From Tetrapyrgos nigripes (lineage: Eukaryota > Basidiomycota > Agaricomycetes > Agaricales > Campanellaceae): a DNA stretch of 64,000 nt. Positions 55,302-64,000 of this stretch are shown here, piece after piece. Each line of letters starts with the position of its first letter. Position 1 is the stretch's first letter. The position numbers were made by a program, and so were the translations under genes. The DNA is taken from NCBI GenBank assembly GCA_013368315.1, contig JAACJM010000269.1:44413-108412 (forward strand). The letters run 5' to 3'. Under the pieces are notes generated by a model. The model was not told the DNA's origin. It did no database searches and was given only the letters and a program-made list of their open reading frames with translations.

Positions 55302-57725
55302 GACCGTATAGAATATACACGACTTTTCGTCGTGGGGGTCAGCAAAGCTAATCGTTCCATATATGACACAGTAAACACCAGCGTCCAGTCCCGCAGTCCG
55401 TATCCTGCAGGCAAGCATATCAATAATTATCCAGAAAGGAAGCCGAAAAGACGTACCAAAAGAATGTACACAGTTGACGCCCTCAATCTCACCAAAGTCT
55501 TCAGATTGCAAAAAGTCCAGAACACAATCTGTAAAACGAAAGAGCGAGTTGTGTGACCAACCAAGTTGGCTTAAAGACACAGGACCAAGCCTGTGTCGAG
55601 TCTTGGCCAAGCCATGGTTCACGCAGCGAATAAGATAAGAATCGCCACAAGTCTTGAAATTGCCGAGAGAAACCTGCAAGACTTGAGTGAAAAGTACTTA
55701 GCAAGAAAATGCTGAAAAACAGCGTACCTGGTTGGATTGCAGTAAACTGCTTTCTTGGCTGGTGTAGGTAGCAGACCGTACAGAAGATATACGACTTTTC
55801 GTCAAGGGGTCAGCAAAGCTAACCGCTCCATAGATCATACCAGTAAACACCAGCATCAAGTCCCGTAGTCCGTAACCTGCAGGCTAGCACATCAATAATC
55901 ATCCAGAAAAGAAGCCGAAAAGACGTGCCAAAAGAACGTAAACAGTTGACGCCCTCAATCTCGCCAAATTCTCCATATTGCAACAAGTCCAGAACGCGAT
56001 CTGTAAAACGAAAACGAGGGAGTTGTGTGGCCAACTAAGTTGGCTTAAAGACACAGGACTAAGCTTGTGTCGAGTGCTGGTCAAGTCAGGACTCACGTAG
56101 CGAATAAGATAAGAATTGCCAAAAGTCCCGAAATTGCTGAGAGAAACCTGTAAGACTTGAGTGGCAGGACTTGGCAAGAAAATGCTGCAAACAACGTACC
56201 TAGTTGGATTGCAGTAAACTCCTGCCTTTGCCAGTGTAGGTAGCAGACCGTACAGAAGATCCACGACTTTTCGTCGTGGGGGTCAGCAAAGCTAACCGCT
56301 CCATATATCATACCAGTAAACACCAGCGTCAATTCCCGTAGTCCGTAACCTGCAGGCAAGCACATCACCAATCATCCAGAAAAGAAGCCGGAAAGACGAG
56401 CCAAAAGAACGTACACAATTGACGCCCTCAATCACGCCAAATTCCTTAGATTGCAAAAAGTCCAGAACGCGATCTGTAAAACAAAAACGAGGGAGTTGTG
56501 TGGCCAACCAAGTTGGCTTAAGACACAGGACCAAGCCTGTGTCGAGTCCTGGCCAAGCCATGGCTCACGCAGCGAATAAGATAAGAGTCGCCAGAAGTCT
56601 TGAAATTGCCGAGAGAAACCTGCAAGACTTGAGTGAAAGTACTTAGCAAGAAAATGCTGAAAACAACGTACCTGGTTGGATTGCAGTAAACTGCTTTCTT
56701 GGCTGGGGTAGATAGCAGACCGTATAGAAGATCCACGACTTTTCGTCATGGGAGTCAGCAAAGCTGACCGTTCCATAGATCATACCAGTAAACACCAGCA
56801 TCAAGTCCCGTAGTCCGTAACCTGCAGGCTAGCACATCAATAATCATCTCAAGAAGCCGAAAAGACGTGCCAAAAGAACGTACACAGTTGACGCCCTCAA
56901 TCTCGCTAAAGTCTTCAGATTGCAAAAAAGTCCAGAGCGCGATCTGTAAAACGAAAAAGAGGGAGTTGTGCGGCCAACCAAGTTGGCTTAAAGACACAGG
57001 ACCAAGCCTGTGTTGAGTGCTGGCCAAGCCAGGACTCATCGGAGCGAAGATAAGAGGCGCCAGAAGTCTTGAAATTGCCGAGAGAAACCTGCAAGACTTG
57101 AGTGAAAGTACTTAGCAAGAAAATGCTGCAAACGACATACCTAGTTGGATTGCAGTAAACTCCTGCCTTTGCCAATGTAGGTAGCAGACCGTACAGAAGA
57201 TCCACGACTTTTCGTCATGGGGGTCAGCAAAGCTAAAGCGCTAACCTTTCCATAGATCATAGCAGCAAACGCCGGCCTCAAGTCCCGTAATCCATAGCCT
57301 GTATATGTATGTCAATAATCACCCAGAAAGAAAGCTCAGAAAGTCGTACCACAAAAATGTACCAAGTTGACGCCCTCAATCTCGCTAAAAGTCTTCAAAT
57401 TGCAAAAAAGTCCAGAACGCGATCCGTAAAACGAAAACGGAGTTGCATGGCAAACCAAGTTGGCTAAAGACACAGGACCAAGCCTAGGTCGAGTGTTGAC
57501 CAAACCAGGACTCATGCAGAGAATAAGATAAGAGTCGCCAATGTCTTGAGATATTGCGAACTTAAGTGCAGGATGTGATCTGTAAAACGAAAGACAGGGA
57601 GTTATGCGGCCAACCAAGTTGGCTTAAAGACACAGGACCAAGCCTGTGTCGAGTGCTGGCCAAGCCAGGACTCACGCAGCGAAGATGATAGTAGTACTAG
57701 TCGATAATTCGAAGGAGAACGAATT
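55302..57725 (-). repeat. Tandem array of about 472-bp units
   Basis: The word GTTGACGCCCTCAAT recurs at about 55473, 55945, 56418 (one change), 56887 and 57366, spacing 469-479 bp. Each unit also has ACACAGGACCAAGCCTGTGT, CTTGAAATTGCCGAGAGAAA and GACTTTTCGTC. On the minus strand, units contain repeated exon-like blocks with GTACGT donors and ACAG acceptors, for example FSRQFQDFWRLLSYSLR followed by DRVLDFLQS. The first unit runs directly into the SA/Scc3 fragment. The array may come from amplified exons and introns of that gene. Confidence 0.9.
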
Positions 57726-58650
57726 GTAATACTATTAGCATTAAAGAAGCGTCGATGATCACATGATGTGATGGCATGTGACCATGCGTGCAATGGAATT
57801 CGTTCTCCTTCGAATTATCCACTAGTAGTAGTACTACTATATCATCTTCGCTGCGTGAGTCCTGGCTTGGCCAGCACTCGACACAGGCTTGGTCCTGTGT
57901 CTTTAAACCAACTTGGTTGGCTGTATAACTCCCTGTTTTTCGTTTTACAGATCCATCTGCACTTAAGTTCGCAATATCTCAAGACATTGGCGTGACTGTT
58001 TCAAGACTTTTGGCGACTCTTATCTTATTCGCTGCATGAGTCCTGGTTTGGTCAACACTCGATCTAGGCTTGGTCCTGTGTCTTTAGCCAACTTGGTTTG
58101 CCATGCAACTCCATTTTCGTTTTACGGATCGCATTCTGGACTTTTTTGCAATCTGAAGACTTTTAGCGAGATTGAGGACGTCAACTGGGTACATTTTTGT
58201 GGTACGTCTTTCTGGGTTTTCTTTCTGGATGATTATTGACATACATATACAGGCTACGGATTACGGACTTGACGCCGGCGTTTGCTGCTATATCTATGGA
58301 ACGGTTAGCGCTTTAGCTTTGCTGACCCCCATGACGAAAAAGTCGTGGATCTTCTGTACGGTCTGCTACCTACATCGGCAAAGGCAGGAGTTTACTGCAA
58401 ATCCAACTAGGTACGTCGTTTGCAGCATTTTCTTGCTAAGTACTTTCACTCAAGTCTTGCAGGTTTCTCTCAGCAATTTCAAGACTTCTGGCGACTCTTA
58501 TCTTATTCGCTCCGTGAGTCCTGGCTTGGCCATCGCCTCCACACAGGCTTGGTCCTGTGTCTTTAGCCAACTTAGTTGGCCACATCACTCCCTTCATTTC
58601 ATTTTACAGATCGTCGTTCTGAACTTTTGCAATCACAAGACTTTGGCAAG
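57340..58650. repeat. Large imperfect palindrome at the end of the array
   Basis: Left arm (ending about 57725) and right arm (starting about 57796) are inverted copies around a spacer of about 70 nt. Both arms carry GAATTCGTTCTCCTTCGAAT-like sequence at the centre, then the array unit. An 11-bp insertion AAAGCGCTAAC at about 57235 and its reverse complement near 58304 is unique to these two copies, showing that one was duplicated from the other. Similarity continues outward to about 56900 and 58650. Confidence 0.85.
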
Positions 58651-59251
58651 AGTGAGACAGTAACTAGGTATTTGTTTAGTTAGATCGTACTCAGCTTTCT
58701 TTCTGCATGCTTATCGACATACATCTACAGGATATGGAATACGGGACTGGACGTAGTGTTTACTGCTATGATTTATGGAACAGTTAGCTTTGCTGACCCC
58801 CATGACGAAAGTCATCCATCCTCTGTACGGCCTGCGACCTACACCGTCAAGGCAGGATGCTTCTCTTCGTATTGCAGTCACTGTTGGCCTATATGCACTC
58901 CCAAGCGAGCAAAGGTCGTGCGTTCCCTGCGATGTTTTTAGGTTCATTACTGACCTCTATGTTTTAGTTCAGCTGTGCATAGCTTCAACGCATCACCCCA
59001 CCGATCCAAGCACGGTTTTTATGCCTTATACGTCATAAAGGGACAGTGGAGACAGCCTCTGCCATTCTTCATTGTCTTTTCGGTCCCCATTCAGCGCCCT
59101 GCCACACGTCAAAGAGCTCGCCACTCCGTCTGCACATTTCTACTTTTTAACCCTCACTTTGCGTGCCTCTCACTGCGAAGTGCGCCGGATTGACCATCAT
59201 GGTGCCTCTTCATTCATGTATCCTTATCTTCCTCTGTCTCATCTATTCTAG
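58651..59251. other. Decayed array end and unassigned sequence
   Basis: Array-like sequence (AGCTTTGCTGACCCCCATGA, near 58785) persists to about 58860. The remainder has short frames only. An upstream exon of the coiled-coil gene may lie near 59040-59200 but cannot be defined. Confidence 0.35.
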
Positions 59252-61279
59252 GACCCAGAATACTCAATCGGCGTCCAAGCCTTGAAAAAGAGAATGAGTT
59301 TATATATCAGCGAAAATCAGAGCATCATTGACAACTTGCATGCCCGGTTGGAGGACTTGCAGGCCCAGTCGGAGGACAGTCAGAGAGACCGTGCAGACCT
59401 TGGAGGCGCAATTGAAGGACAATCAGAGGGCCTTGCAGGTGCGAGAAGCGAGTCTCTGATGCTTCCCTCTCGTTTCAGAAGTATTGATAGCTAGCTTTTT
59501 ATCCAGCAACAAGACGACACGAAATCATTGCGAAACCTGGAATCTCAGGTCGACCAACTTCAGCAGCAGCTGGCAGACTCCGGAACCTCCCATGAGAAAC
59601 CACCTGCGAAATGTCCGTGCTGCTGTGGTATGTTTCCTCTCTCTGTCTCTCTTTAATGGAGCGTGGTTGAAGCCCTCCCGTGTTCATTGTGTTTTTCTCC
59701 ATCGTCACGTGTGCTTGACGCATGCTATCGTCTCTCTCAACATCCTCAAATACCCACCTTCATTCGCAACCTCAATTGTAGCTCAATGGCAACCCCAGGA
59801 ATTTTCTGATGTCTGCGAAAGGCTCCAGGCCGAGCAGAACGAAGGAAGCAAGCTAAAAGGGCAACTAAAAGCAGCAACTGCTACTGTGAAGGTGTGTATG
59901 CTTTCATACGGTCGATCTTTTGTTGACTCTCTTTTATCTGCCATTCATTCTGGTCCAGGCCCTCGAAAAAGAAATTGCCTCTCTTCAAGAACAAACGGCC
60001 AAGAACGTTGATCTGCATGAAATTTTGAAGCAAGAGCAGTCCAAAAGAAAAGAGTCGGAAAGCCAACTCCAGGCCGAGCGTCGTAAATCGCAGGTGTGTA
60101 TCTTTTCGGTTTGACATTTATTGATCTGTTTTTGCTCACTTTTTCACTGTCTGCTGTCCAGGAGAACCACAATAGATTCGAAGAAACTAGCGGGTATCTG
60201 GCTGCGCAAAAGGAAGAAAACCTAAGTCTCAAACAGACCATCAACAAATTGATTCACGATAATGCTCAACTTCGGTTCTTGTACACCGACAAGAGTCCCG
60301 CAAGTTCTCCCACCGCTCGTAAAACCCTTGCAACTGAGCTTTTGGGACAGCTACACGATGAGGGGAATCGTGCAGATGAAGATGAAGACGCGAATGCTTT
60401 ACAAGATGATGATATGGATACGTTCTTTACGCAGACAGGCTTCACCAAAGGGAATAGTGAACGCGACCTGCGTCCGGTTCGGAATGAACTGGCTCAGGCT
60501 GATGAGAGCTGCTATTCGTCCAATCAGTTGCCGAATATGTCATCCACTGAAGCGATACGCGATCCTCGTCGCCAGATTGAGGAGTTGGAGGGGCGTGTAC
60601 TGAGGAGAAACGAGCAGATTGGAATACACCAACATGAGATCAAAAGGTTGGAGATGAATTACAAGCTACAGGAGGAGCGACTAGTTGGGATGGCCACCGA
60701 TATTGAGACGTTGTCTGCTAACAAGCTTGTCATGACCGAAGATTGTGCAGATGCAAGGGAAGCCAGGGATGATGCTCTCGCTAGAGTGGGGACGTTGGAG
60801 GAGGAGATTGAGAGGCTAAAGGACCTGCAAGCGGAGAAGGAGCAAGCATTGACTACCGTTGTTGGCGTTGTTTTCCACACTGTTTATTGCTCGAGAGGAA
60901 GATCAGCCTGGCCAAGCGGAGGAGAAAGGAAACCATAGAAGGATTTGAATCTCTGCAGAGACAACATGGCAGCAACCGCGACGAAGTCCAAACCGATCAA
61001 GCTGTGTCTTCCTTAATTCCTGAAGGAGTCACTCGAGGTGAGATAGGTGAGAAAGGAGTCGATGGAGAGCCGGAAAAGACAATGGCGGAGATGGGTTCTC
61101 AGACTGAGCAAGTTGGTATTGGTAAGGTCGACAATGAGGATAAATTGTGTTCTAGACCCGTCGCTGCCCATAAACCCGACGAAGTTGAAAATTTAAAAGA
61201 CTTTGGGGGGGAAACTTTCAAGAACTGGTGTTGTGGGATCTTGATTTGGATAATCTTGATGCTCTACATGACGCGATGA
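59252..61279 (+). CDS. Coiled-coil protein with C-terminal hydrophobic segment (unknown function)
   Basis: Exons 59252-59438, 59507-59627, 59782-59891, 59959-60093 and 60162 to about 60865 join in frame through GT-AG introns. The protein reads DPEYSIGVQALKKRMSLYIS, SLRNLESQVDQLQQQLADSG, LQAEQNEGSKLKGQLKAATA and ALEKEIASLQEQTAKNVDLH, with long heptad-rich coiled coils. An acidic middle (DEDEDANALQDDDMDTFF) and another coil to about 60850 follow. The tail (60887-61279) is in another frame and ends in NWCCGILIWIILMLYMTR, a possible tail anchor. A short intron or an indel links them. Inside the first exon the frame also seems to slip near 59390 (TLEAQLKDNQRALQ is one frame over). The start is not found. 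No domain beyond coiled coil is recognised. Confidence 0.6.
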
Positions 61280-61494
61280 AGGAGAAGCGAAGTGCACCCC
61301 TTGAAGGATGTCATGATAAATAAATTTTAAATACACACATACTGAATACTTCCAGCTAAATCCTTAATCTATTTCGAGACAACTTGAACGTGCATACAAA
61401 ATGGAAAAATGGAGAGAAATGTCTACTAATGTTTACATATGCGGCTAATGTATCATAATTTCAGAACAAATCAGTTTGAGTGCGTATGATATTA

Positions 61495-61950
61495 GTGTCA
61501 GAAACGAAGGAAACTTTAACATTGCCCGCATCGAAATTCAATAAGAAGCCTGCTCTTCCAGTTATCAAGAGAGGTGAGTGGATTTACTACTTTGAAATGT
61601 ATTATTGACGCTGAGATCGCTGCAGTGGTCAAATCTCCTATCATTGAGAATGTCCTTAGCTGGGCCAAGTTCAAGGCTGACCAGCAAATCAAGAAGACGA
61701 ACGGAGGCTAATTATAGTAGTCGGTGCCCATATTTTCCTTTTCCTTGAAGCCTTGTACTGACAAACTGATTTATCTCAAAGGTTGAAGGGCTTGCCTAAA
61801 CATTCTGATGCCAACGATGCGGGAACCAAGAACGCAAAGAACTGTATCCTGATCATTGCTAAAGGAGACTCGGCCAAGTCTCTCACGGTCGCTGGACTGG
61901 CTGTTGTCCGTGAGGACTGCGGCGTCTTCCCACTTCTGGAAAACTACTGA
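61495..61950 (+). pseudogene. DNA topoisomerase II fragment
   Basis: Exon 61495-61573 reads SETKETLTLPASKFNKKPAL. After a 52-bp intron, from 61626, it reads KSPIIENVLSWAKFKADQQI. After a second gap comes RLKGLPKHSDANDAGTKNAK, CILIIAKGDSAKSLTVAGLA, then a stop at 61948-61950. These are the end of the ATPase/transducer part and the start of the TOPRIM domain of eukaryotic topoisomerase II. The TOPRIM EGDSA motif is KGDSA here, so the catalytic Glu is lost. The rest of the gene is absent and the second splice donor is poor. It is a gene relic. Confidence 0.85.
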
Positions 61951-62281
61951 GTGTCTGAGAAGCAAGGCACGACCAGATCATGGAGAATTGCAGGATATAT
62001 TATGACAGATCGTGATTATACTGTGGACTTCAATCCTGAGGGCGGAAGAGAATGAAAGAGAAAATAAAGCATCATCGCCGGGAGTGTGTAATGTACAGAG
62101 ATGCTAGCTTGTATATACCTGAAGGAGTAGACGAAAGTAGACGACAAAGAAAGAACATGAGGAAGAAACATAAGAAAGAGATGGAATACAGGCCACGATA
62201 TGCTATTACCGAGTATGTATGTACCACTGAGGGTAATCAAAAAGGCTACAAAATAATAAAGCTACAACATAAGACTATCTA

Positions 62282-64000
62282 TCATATTCGAGTGGGAAGA
62301 ATTGGCGGATGTCCGAAGGTATTGTAATAACATTGTACATAGTAACGAATCAAGACGGCTTCCCACTCCTCACCAGCGACCTGCATTTTGGATAGATTCT
62401 GGTCCGTTCCTCGATTCCACAGGGCCTCTTTAGGCTCGTCCCACGTTTCCATTAGATACCAAAACTGCTTCAGGGCGTCAAGACGACGAGGCCAATCAGT
62501 CGCCGTTATGCCTAAATTCGCATTCCTGGGTGCCCTCTCAAAAACACTACCTGCCCCGGTGCCAAGTATCATTCCAATTTTCTGCAGTCTGCTGGGCTCA
62601 TATTCAGCAAGAGCCACCACCAACTGTGCTTTCGAAAGCGAAGGGGATTCCCGTGGGCGGCTCACATCAGATACTGTCCAGAGAAATGAGTTGGTAACGG
62701 AAATTGATAAGACTGAGGTCTCGTAACATTTCTTTGGCATCCGAGGGCGAGACTGTGGAAGATGAAGTCGAGGCTATCTTCAAGCCCGGAGCATGCTTAC
62801 TGAATATCTCCATCAAGAAACTTTTGGCAGCCTCTGCATCTACATGGTTTTTATTGCGAGGTAAGGCACCATCCTCCTGGGATTCGTTGACCTCTGCATT
62901 GACCTGCATCGTCAACACCTTCCTCCACACACCCTGTGAACGGGGCTCAGGAAAACGAGAGCTCTGTTCATACTCTTCATATGCAGTGAGCAGAGGGATT
63001 TTGACATGAGACCACTGGCGGAGTAAAGTGTTCTGTCGATGAGGCTCAGAGGATGCGAAGAATAGCATGGGATCTGGGAGAATGGTCTTGAGCTTGAGCG
63101 ATCTTTTGGGGGCATTGGGGTGAGAGGTGTTGATGGAAGCCTTTGCGTTCTGCCAGGCTTTGATGGTGGATGGGGCCAAGGCGTGGTCACGAGGAAGGTC
63201 CAAGATAATGTTTCTCTGCTCCATTTGTGCTGGAGAGAAAAGATTAAAACAAAATAAAATAAGAAAAATAAGTTTTGGAGCGTACGGTTCTTAGGCTTTG
63301 AATTTGAAGTATTCCTGGTGTACGGTTTCGAGGAAGCTTTGGTGATGGTGCGAACTGGACCAACTACAGGTTGAGAAGATGTGGATGGAAGGGAGGGCGC
63401 AGATGCAGCGGGAGAAATAATAGAGCTAGAGACCGAAGAGACAGAGCTCTGATAGTTTTGTGGCAAATGCAGGTTCTCAAATGGACTCGATGAAGGGAAA
63501 ACCTTGAGCATAGCCTGATAGATAGCGGCAAACTTGTCGTCAGAACCGGCCTGCCCAGTGTAAATCACAGGATAAGGAGGAGAGGCGACGCCGTCAGGTA
63601 CATCGTGTGGGGGGACGAGTGACGGTAACTGCGTTCAAGATATTTTGGCGATCAAAAGCTTCGTAGTCACGGATGTACCAAACCGGCAACCCAGCAATGA
63701 ATAGATCTCGGGCATCATATTCCTTCCACACAAAGGCTCCCATACAATGAGCTGCTTCCTTGGCCGGGGGAGCCTTTCTCATGAGTCGCGGAAGGTAAAC
63801 ATCGATATAGTCCATGACGGCTATGGACATCAACCAAGCACGTCGCATTTCAGCAAAGGCTCTGTTGACGTCTAGCAAAGTGGACGAGACGCGGGAAAGA
63901 TGCATAAGACAAGACTTTACAGTGACCTTAAGGTAAGGAAGGATGCTGGCAAAACCATTACCGTCTGGATGGGAGGTTTCGTTGAATTTCTGGAGTCGCT
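62282..64000 (-). pseudogene. Hypothetical protein gene, runs off right edge, frameshifted
   Basis: The minus-strand frame is open to the window end. It reads HLSRVSSTLLDVNRAFAEMR, KEAAHCMGAFVWKEYDARDL and FIAGLPVWYIRDYEAFDRQN. After a frame change at a G6 run (63609-63614) it continues YTGQAGSDDKFAAIYQAMLK, a Ser-rich linker, and then a 56-bp intron (63285-63230). The second exon reads MEQRNIILDLPRDHALAPST and LRDLSLINFRYQLISLD, with another one-base shift near 62680 into SLSKAQLVVALAEYEPSRLQ. The end is at 62282. I have the impression that similar proteins recur in Agaricomycete genomes, but I cannot name a domain. Two frameshifts suggest a pseudogene or assembly errors. Confidence 0.6.

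Noticed and set aside
55332..58947. Many 60-160 residue frames in the array as separate genes
   Set aside because: They repeat with the 472-bp unit, cross intron-like splice sites, and have no independent support.
62052..62327. Lys/Arg-rich plus-strand frame
   Set aside because: No domain and overlaps the 3' end of the minus-strand gene; likely chance.
1..64000. tRNA or rRNA genes
   Set aside because: I saw no cloverleaf with A and B boxes or rRNA-like stretch; a covariance-model scan would be needed to exclude them fully.

Overview
The window looks like a transposon-rich stretch of an Agaricomycete (mushroom-type basidiomycete) nuclear genome. The genes have many short GT-AG introns (about 50-70 bp). 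Two genes resemble the membrane-protein family DUF6533, which is expanded in Agaricomycetes. Most of the DNA is LTR retrotransposon.

Layout: (1) 1-14596 is a nested pair of Ty3/gypsy elements. Outer element A is on the minus strand, runs off the left edge, and has gag at the right and protease/RT/RNase H at the left. It was split by insertion of complete element B (2629-12784, plus strand) with two 853-bp LTRs and a 4-bp target duplication (ATAG). B carries a large unrecognised third ORF between integrase and its 3' LTR. (2) 14597-18500 has no gene I can support well. (3) About 18600-20100 is the 3' part of a chromodomain-bearing gypsy element (C). It abuts a truncated copy of an isoprenylcysteine methyltransferase-like gene, which is convergent with an intact paralogue (20934-21707). 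(4) 21800-24600 holds dispersed inverted repeats and microsatellite; 25039-26690 is a 5'-truncated LINE. (5) 27300-36451 is the best conserved genic island: a GH35 beta-galactosidase with 19 exons (29769-34169) flanked by two DUF6533-like membrane-protein genes. (6) 36640-39680 contains foldback repeats. (7) 39684-44717 is a Ty1/copia element (E) sitting at the broken end of a third gypsy element (D, 44718-49237, minus strand). (8) 50543-58860 is an assembly of gene pieces: a 5'-truncated GH18 chitinase, a GH127-type glycosidase lacking its N-terminus, a fragment of cohesin subunit SA/Scc3, then a tandem array of about 472-bp units ending in a large palindrome. (9) 59252-61279 is a multi-exon coiled-coil gene, followed by a DNA topoisomerase II fragment. 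A hypothetical protein gene runs off the right edge.

Two themes run through the window. Differences between paired LTRs are almost all transitions, mostly at CpG. Most in-frame stops are TGA where the context expects Arg (CGA to TGA), which fits deamination of methylated CpG in silenced repeats. Several ORFs are also broken by single-base indels, which could be real decay or assembly error. The carbohydrate-active genes (GH35, GH18, GH127) have no visible regulatory link to each other; only GH35 has a full set of exons.
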